Below, piece by piece: positions 22,565 through 30,636 of a DNA stretch of 39,074 nt (the first letter of the stretch is position 1; each line of letters opens with the position of its first letter). Below the pieces are notes generated by a model that searched no databases, was not told where the DNA came from, and saw only the letters and a list, made by a program, of their open reading frames with translations. The position numbers and the translations under genes were made by a program. Where the stretch lies: assembly GCA_964344335.1 (NCBI GenBank), contig CAYFMW010000012.1, positions 1-39,074 of the forward strand, written 5' to 3'. This DNA is from RUG11894 sp964344335 (GTDB taxonomy: Bacteria > Bacillota > Clostridia > Peptostreptococcales > Anaerovoracaceae).

Positions 22565-23956
22565 ATGGATACTATCAACGAAAAATTTAAAAATCTTCCG
22601 TCGGCGGATGCCGTCATGGAATCCTGCGAGCTTATAGGGAAACTCGAGACGACCGACAGAAAAACGGTGCTGAACGCGGTGAGAAAGGCATTGGATGAAC
22701 TCAGGAAGCAGCTCCTTAGCGGGGATTCTCCCGATATAAGCCCCGATGCGGTGGCTTGCAGGGCGGCGGAAATTCTCGACAGAGACGATTTGCCGTCGCT
22801 AAGGCCGGTCATCAACGCCACGGGAATAATACTTCACACTAACCTCGGGCGGGCGAGACTCAACAGCAGGGCGGCGCAGAGAGCCGCACAGATGGCCTGC
22901 AGCTATTCAACGCTCGAGTACGACCTGCAGCGCGGTGAGAGGGGCAGCAGGCACGACCACTGTGCGGGGCTGATAGCCGAGATTCTTGGAACGGAAGCCG
23001 CCATGGTCGTAAACAACAATGCTGCCGCGACTCTTCTCTGCCTCGTCGCCCTAAGCTGCGGCAAGGAAGTTATCGTTTCGAGAGGAGAACTCGTCGAGAT
23101 AGGCGGTTCATTCCGCGTGCCCGAGATAATGAAGCAGGGCGGAACGACGCTGCGCGAGATAGGCACGACGAATAAGACACACTTTTCGGACTACGAGGAG
23201 GCGATCTGCGAGAGGACCGGCGCTTTGATGAAGGTTCATACCAGCAATTATCGAATAGTCGGATTTACAGATGCTCCGGATGCCGCCGAGCTTGCGGATC
23301 TTGCTCATTCTAACGGCATTCCCTTCATCTACGACCTCGGAAGCGGCCTGCTCTGCGATTTAAGCCATCTGGGAATCGATGAGCCCACCGCTCAGAAGGC
23401 CCTCGAAATCGGCGCGGATGTCGTGCTCTTCAGCGGCGATAAGCTTATGGGCGGCCCTCAGGCGGGAATTATAGCCGGAAAGAAGAAGTATATAGATTTG
23501 ATGAAGAATCACCAGCTTGCGAGGGTGGTTCGTGTGGACAAGATGACTCTGGCCGCACTTGAGGAGACCATGCGCATCTATAGAGACCCGAAGAGAGCCG
23601 CAGCTCAGATTCCTGTTCTATCGATGGTTACGAGGCCCCGGGAGGAGCTTTCGCGCATGGCGGAGAATTTCGCCGCGATGCTCAATTCGCTCGGGCTCGA
23701 CGCCGAATTCAGCGACTCGGACAGCATAGCCAGAATAGGGGGAGGCTCGGCACCCATGCTGGATATCCCCAGCAGCTGCGTAACTATAGAAACTTCGCGC
23801 TTCAGCTCGGACGAGCTCGCGGAAAGACTTAGGCTTAGGGCTCTTCCGATAATCGTAAGAATCAATGAAGGCAGGGTCCTCATCGATATGCGTACCGTTT
23901 CGGAGGAGGAGCTCGCCGAAATAAGGCTGGCGCTCGTTGACATATTTGCGTCCTGA
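22565..23956 (+). CDS. selA: L-seryl-tRNA(Sec) selenium transferase
   Basis: A 463-residue PLP enzyme that converts Ser-tRNA-Sec to Sec-tRNA-Sec with selenophosphate. Signatures are RPVINATGIILHTNLGRA, YSTLEYDLQRGERGSRH, VVNNNAAATLL, EIGTTNKTH, and FSGDKLMGGPQAGI with the PLP lysine at Lys293. The C-terminal VRINEGRVLIDMRTV is typical. Length is normal. It starts a selenocysteine block with tRNA-Sec and selB immediately downstream, next to two selenoprotein genes. The tRNA-Sec promoter overlaps its 3' end. Confidence 0.97.
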   Translation: MDTINEKFKNLPSADAVMESCELIGKLETTDRKTVLNAVRKALDELRKQLLSGDSPDISPDAVACRAAEILDRDDLPSLRPVINATGIILHTNLGRARLNSRAAQRAAQMACSYSTLEYDLQRGERGSRHDHCAGLIAEILGTEAAMVVNNNAAATLLCLVALSCGKEVIVSRGELVEIGGSFRVPEIMKQGGTTLREIGTTNKTHFSDYEEAICERTGALMKVHTSNYRIVGFTDAPDAAELADLAHSNGIPFIYDLGSGLLCDLSHLGIDEPTAQKALEIGADVVLFSGDKLMGGPQAGIIAGKKKYIDLMKNHQLARVVRVDKMTLAALEETMRIYRDPKRAAAQIPVLSMVTRPREELSRMAENFAAMLNSLGLDAEFSDSDSIARIGGGSAPMLDIPSSCVTIETSRFSSDELAERLRLRALPIIVRINEGRVLIDMRTVSEEELAEIRLALVDIFAS

Positions 23957-23965
23957 ATTTAGAAT
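23937..23965 (+). promoter_or_regulatory. Promoter of tRNA-Sec (and probably selB)
   Basis: Consensus TTGACA at 23937-23942 and TAGAAT at 23960-23965, spacer 17 bp, overlapping the selA stop codon. Predicted start near 23972, about 19 nt before the mature tRNA. Confidence 0.8.
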
Positions 23966-23990
23966 AGTCGGGATGTCCTATTTTCGATTC

Positions 23991-24087
23991 GGGAGCATAT
24001 GGGTGCCGGTGTGCCCCGCGGTCTTCAAAACCGTTGATGCAGGTCAGGAGCCTGCTAGGTGAGTTCGATTCTCACATGCTCCCGCCA
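23991..24087 (+). tRNA. selC: tRNA-Sec (UCA anticodon)
   Basis: A 97-nt tRNA with an 8-bp acceptor stem (GGGAGCAT 23991-23998 with ATGCTCCC 24076-24083), discriminator G and encoded CCA at 24085-24087. The anticodon loop CTTCAAA gives UCA, which reads UGA. A long variable arm (GCAGGTCAGGAGCCTGC region) and a T-loop GTTCGATTC follow. The extended acceptor and long variable arm are diagnostic for tRNA-Sec. No terminator separates it from selB. Confidence 0.97.
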
Positions 24088-24097
24088 TTTTTGTATT

Positions 24098-26005
24098 ATG
24101 AAACATATAATTATAGGAACGGCCGGCCATGTCGACCACGGTAAGACCTGGCTGATAAAGTCTCTTAGCGGCATATACACCGACCGGCTGAAGGAAGAAA
24201 AGAAGAGAGGGATTACCATCGATCTGGGCTTTGCCTATATGAGCGCACCGGATGGAAGCGTCATAGGCATAATTGATGTGCCCGGACACGAGAAGTTTAT
24301 AAGAAACATGCTCGCCGGAATAGGGGGCATCGATATCGTGCTTCTGGTAGTCGCCGCGGATGAGGGCGTTATGCCCCAGACGCTCGAACACCTCGAAATT
24401 ATGAGTCTTCTGGATATTAAACAGGGCATAATCGTCATCACCAAGGCCGATCTTGCTGATGAGGAGTGGTTGCAGCTCGTTGAAAGCGATGTGAGGGAGG
24501 CCGTTGCCGGGACATTCCTTGAAGATGCTCCCTGCATAAGGGTTTCCGCGCTCACGGGCGAAGGGATGGCTGAGCTCAGAGAGCTGGTGTATAAGTTCGC
24601 AGCGCAGGCGGGCGACAAGAACAACGACCCCGCTTTCCTTAGAATCCCCATCGACAGAGTATTCACCATGCAGGGCTTCGGAACCGTAATCACCGGTACT
24701 CTTACGAGCGGAATGCTCGAGAGCGGAACTGAGGTGGGCATATACCCTCAGGAGCTTAAGGCTAAGGTTCGCAGCATAGAGGTACACGGCAAGAGCGTCG
24801 AGCGCGCATATGCCGGGCAGCGGACCGCGGTAAATCTGAGCAATATCGATAAGGATCAGATAGAGAGAGGTAATGTGATCGCGGCAGAAGGCAGCGTCAG
24901 CGTTACGGATTTGATAGATGTAAAAATTATCAATCTTAAAGATTCGCAGCGAGTTATCGAGGACGGAAGCAGGCTCCACCTGCATTACGGTGCTGCGGAG
25001 ACTCTATGCAGGGTAGTTCTGCTGGAGGGAAAACCTCTTAGCCCGGGAGATAGCGGCTATGCTCAGCTCATGACGGCGGAGCCTATAGCCGTAAGAAGCG
25101 GCGACCTATTTGTACTTCGCTATTTTTCTCCCGTCGAGACCGTAGGAGGAGGAAGAATCCTGAATGCGAGACCTGCAAAGCACAAGCGTAAGGATGAAGC
25201 GGTCCTTAAGGCGCTTAGACTTCGCGAATCGGGAAGTGTCCTGCAGAAGCTCGAGCAGACGATGCGCGACGAAGCGCGCGAGTTTCCCGATATCTCCGAT
25301 TTAAGCCTGCGCCTTGGAATTCCAAGGGAAGAGGCCGATGAAATGCTTCGGGAGCTGGCGGAAAAGAAGAGGGCGGTAAGACTGGACAGCGAGGTTTACG
25401 CACACATTGATTATGTAAACACTGTCAGAGATGCAGCCTTTGGCATTCTGGACGAATATTACGATAAAAATCCGCTGCTTTCACGCATGCCGAGGGAGGA
25501 ATTCAGGAGTAAACTGCTCACTAAGCTGCGCACAAAGGATGTGAAGGCATTGGACAGGCTGGTCGCTTATCTTGTCGGGGCCGGAGAGCTCGATGCGGAC
25601 TCCTCTTCGCTCGCAAAGGGTGGCTACAAGGTGCAGTTTAGCGAAGTTCAGCGCAAGCTGATGGATGAGCTCGCTGCCATGTATAAATCAGCGGCTCACG
25701 AGAGCCCCGATATCGAGGAACTTTTGGCTGGTCGAAAAGATAAGGCGGAGTGCAGGAAGCTGATCGACGCCATGTGCGCGGAAGGGCGGCTCACGCGGCT
25801 TTCGGGCACTTATTGCATGGATAGCGAGGTACTGGAGAATATAGTGGCGCAAGTAAAAGCAAAGATTGAAAGGGACGGTTTTGTGACACTCGCGGAATTG
25901 CGCGATAAGCTCGGTACTTCCCGAAAATACGCGCTATTGATACTCGAATATTGCGACTCGCTTAAACTCACCGTTCTTCAAGGTGATAGAAGAGTCTTTT
26001 ATTGA
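24098..26005 (+). CDS. selB: Selenocysteine-specific elongation factor SelB
   Basis: A 635-residue EF-Tu-like GTPase that carries Sec-tRNA-Sec to UGA codons marked by a SECIS hairpin. The GTPase motifs are GTAGHVDHGKTWLIK (G1), GITIDLGFAY (G2), IDVPGHEKFIRNM (G3) and VITKADLAD (G4). Domains 2 and 3 follow, then C-terminal winged helices (about residues 370-635) that bind the mRNA hairpin. The ATG at 24098 lies only 10 nt after the tRNA-Sec CCA and has no Shine-Dalgarno sequence; earlier in-frame starts would lie inside the tRNA. The 3' end holds the -35 box of a promoter for the glycine reductase operon. Confidence 0.95.
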   Translation: MKHIIIGTAGHVDHGKTWLIKSLSGIYTDRLKEEKKRGITIDLGFAYMSAPDGSVIGIIDVPGHEKFIRNMLAGIGGIDIVLLVVAADEGVMPQTLEHLEIMSLLDIKQGIIVITKADLADEEWLQLVESDVREAVAGTFLEDAPCIRVSALTGEGMAELRELVYKFAAQAGDKNNDPAFLRIPIDRVFTMQGFGTVITGTLTSGMLESGTEVGIYPQELKAKVRSIEVHGKSVERAYAGQRTAVNLSNIDKDQIERGNVIAAEGSVSVTDLIDVKIINLKDSQRVIEDGSRLHLHYGAAETLCRVVLLEGKPLSPGDSGYAQLMTAEPIAVRSGDLFVLRYFSPVETVGGGRILNARPAKHKRKDEAVLKALRLRESGSVLQKLEQTMRDEAREFPDISDLSLRLGIPREEADEMLRELAEKKRAVRLDSEVYAHIDYVNTVRDAAFGILDEYYDKNPLLSRMPREEFRSKLLTKLRTKDVKALDRLVAYLVGAGELDADSSSLAKGGYKVQFSEVQRKLMDELAAMYKSAAHESPDIEELLAGRKDKAECRKLIDAMCAEGRLTRLSGTYCMDSEVLENIVAQVKAKIERDGFVTLAELRDKLGTSRKYALLILEYCDSLKLTVLQGDRRVFY

Positions 26006-26030
26006 TAAATTTGCTTAATAAATGTATAAT
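26002..26030 (+). promoter_or_regulatory. Glycine reductase operon promoter P1
   Basis: TTGATA at 26002-26007 (overlapping the selB stop) and TATAAT at 26025-26030, spacer 17 bp. Confidence 0.7.
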
Positions 26031-26040
26031 AGTATTTGCA

Positions 26041-26069
26041 TTGAATGATTGAAAATTCAATGATAAAAT
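26041..26069 (+). promoter_or_regulatory. Glycine reductase operon promoter P2
   Basis: TTGAAT at 26041-26046 and TAAAAT at 26064-26069, spacer 17 bp. An ATTGAA/TTCAAT inverted repeat (26040-26061 region) surrounds the -35 area. The start would fall near 26076, just before the riboswitch. Confidence 0.7.
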
Positions 26070-26091
26070 GACGATGGATTCAGAATAGTCG

Positions 26092-26276
26092 GTAGAAGAT
26101 TGCGGGAGAGCATCATGTGCACCGAAGGCGTAAGCTTCGCAGTCCCGCCCGGACTGCAAGCGATTATCTCAGGTAAAAGGACCGCAATCGGACGAAACTC
26201 TGGAGAGCGTAAGCACCGAAGGGGCAATTTCTCGTGTGGGAAGAATCTCTCAGGTTAGTGTACAGAGCAGGGAGGC
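26092..26276 (+). promoter_or_regulatory. Tandem glycine riboswitch
   Basis: Two consecutive gcvT-type aptamers are readable. The first (about 26098-26191) has GGGAGAGCATCATG, a GCACCGAAGG element, ATCTCAGGTAAAAGGACCG and a closing GCAATC. The second (about 26195-26270) has CTCTGGAGAG, GCACCGAAGGGG, and ATCTCTCAGG with CAGAG closing the P1 helix. The short linker (GACGAAA) is typical of the cooperative tandem form. It lies in the leader of grdX-grdE, so intracellular glycine should control glycine reductase. Confidence 0.93.
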
Positions 26277-26298
26277 GATAGTTTTCCTGTTATTTTTA
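26268..26298 (+). terminator. Riboswitch expression-platform terminator candidate
   Basis: CAGGGA (26268-26273), directly adjoining the second aptamer's P1 helix, can pair with TTCCTG (26284-26289), followed by TTATTTTTAA. This suits transcriptional control with glycine binding opposing termination, as for gcv operons. The stem is short. Confidence 0.5.
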
Positions 26299-26312
26299 AT
26301 TAACCGAGGGCA

Positions 26313-26681
26313 ATGATAGTCGTAACGAACAACATAGAGGTCAAAAGAGAATACGAATCTAAGGCCGATTTGCGTTTCGTTGAGGGCGGCTACAGGGATG
26401 TGCTCGCGGCGGTGCGGGATTTGGTTCATCAGGGTCACAAGCTGATAACCCATCCTTTGATGGGAAGCCTCAAACCCAACGAGACACCGTACCGAAGCGT
26501 GGCTATAACTTCCGCAAAAGGGAAATTGGACCTGGAGAGCCTGGGGTACATCGAAGAGGCGATGGCTTGCTTCGATAGATTCCAAGAGCGTCCTCTGAGG
26601 GGTACAAACGCCCCCGAGGAAATGCTCGAAGACTTCAGGCTTATAGATCTGAGTCTGTTGGCGAGCGGGCTTAAAGACTGA
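26313..26681 (+). CDS. grdX: GrdX family protein
   Basis: A 122-residue soluble protein found at the head of glycine/sarcosine/betaine reductase operons. Recognisable stretches are IVVTNNIEV at the start, HKLITHPLMGSLKPNETPYRS and SLGYIEEAMACFDRF. Its biochemical role is not known to me; the strong operon linkage suggests assembly or regulation of the complex. The ATG follows a CCGAGGG site right after the riboswitch region. grdE follows after 39 bp with a strong AAGGAGG site. Confidence 0.85.
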   Translation: MIVVTNNIEVKREYESKADLRFVEGGYRDVLAAVRDLVHQGHKLITHPLMGSLKPNETPYRSVAITSAKGKLDLESLGYIEEAMACFDRFQERPLRGTNAPEEMLEDFRLIDLSLLASGLKD

Positions 26682-26720
26682 GCGCGCTCAATCATTACTC
26701 CAAATTCAAGGAGGTAAGAA

Positions 26721-28001
26721 ATGAAATTGGAATTGGGTATCATCAAGATCTGCGACATGCAGTTCGGACCCGAGAGCAAAATTGAAGGCTCCACCATTTT
26801 CGTAAACAAGGAGGAGCTTCAAAAGATTATTCTGGAGGACGAGCACCTCGTTTCCTGCGAGATCGACATCGCAAAGCCGAGTGAATCCACCAGGATTATC
26901 CCCGTCAAGGATGTCATCGAGCCCCGCGTAAAGGTCGAGGGCAAGGGTGGGATTTTCCCGGGATGGATGTCCAAGGTCGAGACTGTCGGTTCCGGAAGAA
27001 CTAATGTGCTCAAGGGTGCAGCGGTGGTCACCACCGGCAAAATCGTGGGTTTCCAGGAAGGCATAATCGATATGAGCGGGGAGGGCGCGAAGTACACGCC
27101 GTTTTCCGCATTGAATAACCTCGTGCTCTGCTTGGAACCCGTGGAGGGAACCCTCCAGCATGCCTACGAGAAGTCCGTCAGATTGGCGGGGCTTAAAGCT
27201 GCTACATATCTGGGCGAGCTCGCTCGCGAAATCGAGGCGGAGGAGATAAGGACTTACGAGACCCCGACTCTCATGGAGGGGATCAAGCTCTACCCCGAGC
27301 TTCCCAGAGTAGGCTATGTGCTGATGCTTCAGTCTCAGGGACTGCTTCACGACACCTATGTATACGGCGTCGACATCAAACATTCCCTCACCACCATGAT
27401 TTATCCCACGGAGACCATGGACGGAGCGATAATCAGCGGAAACTGCGTCTCGGCTTGCGATAAGAACACCACCTACCACCATCTCAATAACCCGGTGATA
27501 GAGGACCTTTTCGCTCAGCACGGAAAGACGCTAAACTTCGTTGGAGTTATAATTACTAACGAAAATGTCTATCTTGCAGACAAGGAGAGGTCTTCGGACT
27601 GGTCCGCAAAGCTTTGCGAATTTTTAGGTCTGGATGGAGTTATAATCTCTCAGGAAGGCTTCGGCAATCCCGATACGGACCTCATAATGAACTGCAAAAA
27701 GATTGAGGCTAAGGGTGTAAAGACCGTAATCATAACCGACGAGTATGCGGGGCGCGACGGAGCGTCTCAGTCGCTCGCGGACGCGGATAAGGCAGCCGAT
27801 GCGGTCGTCACCGGCGGCAATGCCAACACCGTAATACAGCTTCCCAGGATGGACAAGATTATCGGACACATAGAGAGCGTAAATGTGATAGCCGGAGGCT
27901 GGGACGGATCGCTCAGACCCGACGGCAGCATCGAAGCGGAACTCCAGGTTATAACCGGCGCGACCAACGAGATGGGATTCAACCGTTTCAGCGCGAGGTA
28001 A
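26721..28001 (+). CDS. grdE: Glycine reductase component B, GrdE proprotein
   Basis: A 426-residue precursor of the two smaller subunits of the substrate-specific component B. GrdE homologues are cleaved at a conserved Cys, which becomes a pyruvoyl group; here Cys242 in SGNCVSACDKNTT fits that site. The pyruvoyl group forms a Schiff base with glycine so that the GrdB selenocysteine can attack. The N-terminus MKLELGIIKICDMQFGPESK is typical of the glycine-specific form. A strong ribosome binding site precedes it, and grdB follows after 12 bp. Confidence 0.95.
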   Translation: MKLELGIIKICDMQFGPESKIEGSTIFVNKEELQKIILEDEHLVSCEIDIAKPSESTRIIPVKDVIEPRVKVEGKGGIFPGWMSKVETVGSGRTNVLKGAAVVTTGKIVGFQEGIIDMSGEGAKYTPFSALNNLVLCLEPVEGTLQHAYEKSVRLAGLKAATYLGELAREIEAEEIRTYETPTLMEGIKLYPELPRVGYVLMLQSQGLLHDTYVYGVDIKHSLTTMIYPTETMDGAIISGNCVSACDKNTTYHHLNNPVIEDLFAQHGKTLNFVGVIITNENVYLADKERSSDWSAKLCEFLGLDGVIISQEGFGNPDTDLIMNCKKIEAKGVKTVIITDEYAGRDGASQSLADADKAADAVVTGGNANTVIQLPRMDKIIGHIESVNVIAGGWDGSLRPDGSIEAELQVITGATNEMGFNRFSAR

Positions 28002-28013
28002 GAGGAGGTAAAA

Positions 28014-29315
28014 ATGATTAGAATTGTACATTACATCAACCAATTCTACGCCGGCAAAGGCGGCGAAGAATTGGCGAATCTTCCTCCGGAGAAGATACAG
28101 GGCTTCGTAGGTCCGGGCATGGCTTTCAATGCCAGGCTTAAGAACGAGGCTGAAATAGTGGCCACCGTATACTGCGGCGACTCTTACTTTAACGAGAACG
28201 AGGATGCACTCGATGTGGTCATGGAGTTCATCAAGGAAGAAAATCCCGACATCGTAATCTGCGGACCGGCGTTTAACGCGGGGCGCTACGGTGTAGCCTG
28301 CGGAACTGTCGCGGCGGCCGTAAGAGAGCAGCTCAATATACCCTCGATTACGGGTATGTACGAGGAAAACCCCGGTGTGGATATGTTCAAGTCCAAGACT
28401 ATCATCGTCAAGACGAAGAACAGCGCCGCGGGCATGAGAGATGCCGTTGCAAACATGGCTCCGCTGGTGATGAAGCTGGCAAAGGGCGAAGAGCTCGGAG
28501 CTCCGGCGGCAGAGGGATATTTCAGCACCGGAATAAGGAAGGGACTCTTCGAAGAAAAGAGAGGATCCCAGAGAGCTGTTGATATGCTCCTTAAGAAGCT
28601 CGCAGGCGAGCCCTTCGAGACCGAGTATCCAATGCCTCAGTTCGACAGAGTGGATCCGAGTCCGGCAATCGCAGATCTTTCAAGTGCCACGATAGCGCTG
28701 GTAACCTCGGGCGGAATAGTTCCCAAGGGCAACCCCGACCATATCGAGTCATCTTCCGCATCTCGCTACGGAAAGTACGACATCGAAGGAGTACAGGCAC
28801 TCAGCGAAGCGACGGAAGAGACGGCCCACGGAGGCTACGACCCCGTATATGCGAATAAGGATCCCAACAGAGTACTTCCTGTGGATGTGCTGCGGGATAT
28901 GGAGAAGGAAGGACTTATCGGAAAGCTCCATAGATATTATTACACCACTGTCGGAAACGGTACTGCTGTAGCCAATGCCAAGAAATATGCCGAGGCAATC
29001 GGCAAAGAACTCATAGCGGACGGAGTGCAGGCGGTTATCCTGACCTCCACCTGAGGAACCTGTACGCGTTGCGGTGCAACGATGGTGAAGGAAATTGAGA
29101 AGACGGGCATCCCCGTGGTACATATGTGCACGGTAGTTCCGATCTCTCTGACGGTCGGTGCCAACAGGATAGTGCCGACGATAGCTATACCGCATCCGCT
29201 GGGCAATCCCGCGCTTCCTCCTGCCGAGGAAAAGGCCCTAAGAAGGGGCCTGGTTACAAAGGCGTTGAAGGCGCTTCAGACTCCGGTGGATAAGCAGACA
29301 GTATTTGAGGAGTAA
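28014..29315 (+). CDS. grdB: Glycine reductase component B selenoprotein GrdB (in-frame UGA = Sec347)
   Basis: A 433-residue protein if TGA at 29052-29054 is read as selenocysteine; the frame remains open on both sides and the local sequence is TSTUGTCTRCGATMVKEIEK, the conserved GrdB active site. Sec347 attacks the pyruvoyl-bound glycine and yields Se-carboxymethyl selenoprotein for transfer to GrdA. The N-terminal part (VHYINQFYAGKGGEE) and SGGIVPKGNPDHIESSSAS are GrdB signatures. A hairpin 12 nt after the UGA can act as SECIS. Ordinary gene callers would split this gene. trxB starts 2 bp downstream. Confidence 0.96.
29067..29081 (+). promoter_or_regulatory. SECIS-type hairpin in grdB
   Basis: CGTTGC (29067-29072), loop GGT, GCAACG (29076-29081): a perfect 6-bp stem starting 12 nt after the UGA. 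A G-containing small apical loop at this distance is the expected form of a bacterial SECIS recognised by SelB. Confidence 0.65.
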
Positions 29316-29317
29316 AA

Positions 29318-30256
29318 ATGGCAGAAAAGTACGATATTGTAATTATCGGAGCGGGCCCCGCGGGGCTCGCAGCGGGGCTCTATGCGGGTCGCGCTAAGAT
29401 GAAGACTCTCATCATCGAAAAGGAGAAGGACGGAGGTCAGATCGCTCAGACGGCGGAGATAGAGAACTATCCCGGCTCGCTCGATGTCGAATCCGGCCCC
29501 AGCCTGATGCTTAGATTTGCCGAACAAGCCGATAGATTCGGCTGCGAGAAGGTTTACGATACGGTGGAGTCCGTCGAGCTTGAAGGACCCGTCAAGAAGG
29601 TCAACTGCAGCAAGGGCAGCTACGAGGCCAAGGCCGTCATAGCATGCCCGGGGGCTTCACCCACCAAGATTGGCTGCCCCGGAGAGGAAGAATTTATCGG
29701 CAAGGGTGTATCTTACTGCGCTACCTGCGATGCGGCTCTGTTCGAGGATTTCGAAGTATATGTCGTAGGCGGCGGAGACGCTGCGGTGGAGGAGGCAATC
29801 TATCTCACAAAGTTTGCGAGGAAGGTTACCATAATCCACAGAAGAGACGAGCTGCGCGCGGCAAAGTCCATACAGGAGAAGGCTTTCAAGACCGAAGGTC
29901 TGCACTTTATGTGGAACAGCGTGGTGAAGGAGCTGACCGGAGACGGACTGCTCAGCCGCATGGTCGTGGAGGATACCAAGACCGGCGAGCGCAGAGAAAT
30001 TTTTGCGGACGAAGAGGACGGATTCTTCGGCGTCTTCGTGTTTATAGGATTCAAGCCGTCCACAGCCTTATTCGACGGAAAGCTCGAACTCGAAAACGGA
30101 TATATCAGGACGGACGATGATATGCGCACCAATATTCCCGGCGTCTATGCCGCCGGAGATTGCCGCGTAAAGAGTTTAAGGCAGGTCGTAACGGCAGCCG
30201 CGGACGGTGCAATCGCCGGTTGGCAGGCCGCCCGCTATGTAGAAGAGAACGAATAG
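29318..30256 (+). CDS. trxB: Thioredoxin reductase of the glycine reductase system
   Basis: A 312-residue flavoprotein. FAD motif GAGPAGLAAGLYAG (11-24), redox-active CATC (Cys134, Cys137), NAD(P)H motif GGGDAAVEEA, and the C-terminal AAGDCRVKSLRQVVTAAADG. It passes electrons from NAD(P)H to the thioredoxin encoded next. It sits inside the grd operon between grdB and trxA with very short gaps, so it is probably dedicated to glycine reductase. Confidence 0.95.
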   Translation: MAEKYDIVIIGAGPAGLAAGLYAGRAKMKTLIIEKEKDGGQIAQTAEIENYPGSLDVESGPSLMLRFAEQADRFGCEKVYDTVESVELEGPVKKVNCSKGSYEAKAVIACPGASPTKIGCPGEEEFIGKGVSYCATCDAALFEDFEVYVVGGGDAAVEEAIYLTKFARKVTIIHRRDELRAAKSIQEKAFKTEGLHFMWNSVVKELTGDGLLSRMVVEDTKTGERREIFADEEDGFFGVFVFIGFKPSTALFDGKLELENGYIRTDDDMRTNIPGVYAAGDCRVKSLRQVVTAAADGAIAGWQAARYVEENE

Positions 30257-30265
30257 GAGGGAGAC

Positions 30266-30583
30266 ATGATCGAACTTGACAAGATAACATTTGAAGAAGA
30301 GGTACTTAAGGCGGAAGGCTATGTTTTAGTAGACTTTTACGGGGACGGATGCGTGCCCTGCGAGGCCCTGATGCCCCATGTTCACGCCATCGCCGAAAAG
30401 CACGAGGGGAAGATGAAATTCTGCGCCCTCAATACCAGCAAGGCGAGAAGACTTGCCATAGGCCAGAAGGTTCTCGGACTTCCGACGGTAGTTATCTACA
30501 AGGACGGCGAGAAGGTCGAAGAACTGATAAAGGAGGCCGCCACCGCTGAAAGCGTGGAGGCGATGGTCGAAAAATACATTTAG
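30266..30583 (+). CDS. trxA: Thioredoxin with GCVPC active site
   Basis: A 105-residue thioredoxin fold protein (VLVDFYGDGCVPCEALMPHV). The active site is Cys29-Val-Pro-Cys32 preceded by Gly instead of the common WCGPC. This variant is known for thioredoxins of glycine-reducing Clostridia such as Eubacterium acidaminophilum and C. litorale. It would re-reduce selenoprotein GrdA after each cycle. The conserved cis-Pro is in LGLPTVVIY. The start follows a GGAGGG site. Confidence 0.95.
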   Translation: MIELDKITFEEEVLKAEGYVLVDFYGDGCVPCEALMPHVHAIAEKHEGKMKFCALNTSKARRLAIGQKVLGLPTVVIYKDGEKVEELIKEAATAESVEAMVEKYI

Positions 30584-30636
30584 TTTACAGGCCCTCGGGC
30601 ATGTAATATATAGGAATTAGGAAGGAGGAATGTTGC

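Noticed and set aside
29052..29315. Second half of grdB as a separate 77-codon gene starting at 29082
   Set aside because: The TGA is in the conserved Sec position of GrdB, frame is continuous, and Sec machinery is encoded nearby; one selenoprotein gene is the better reading.
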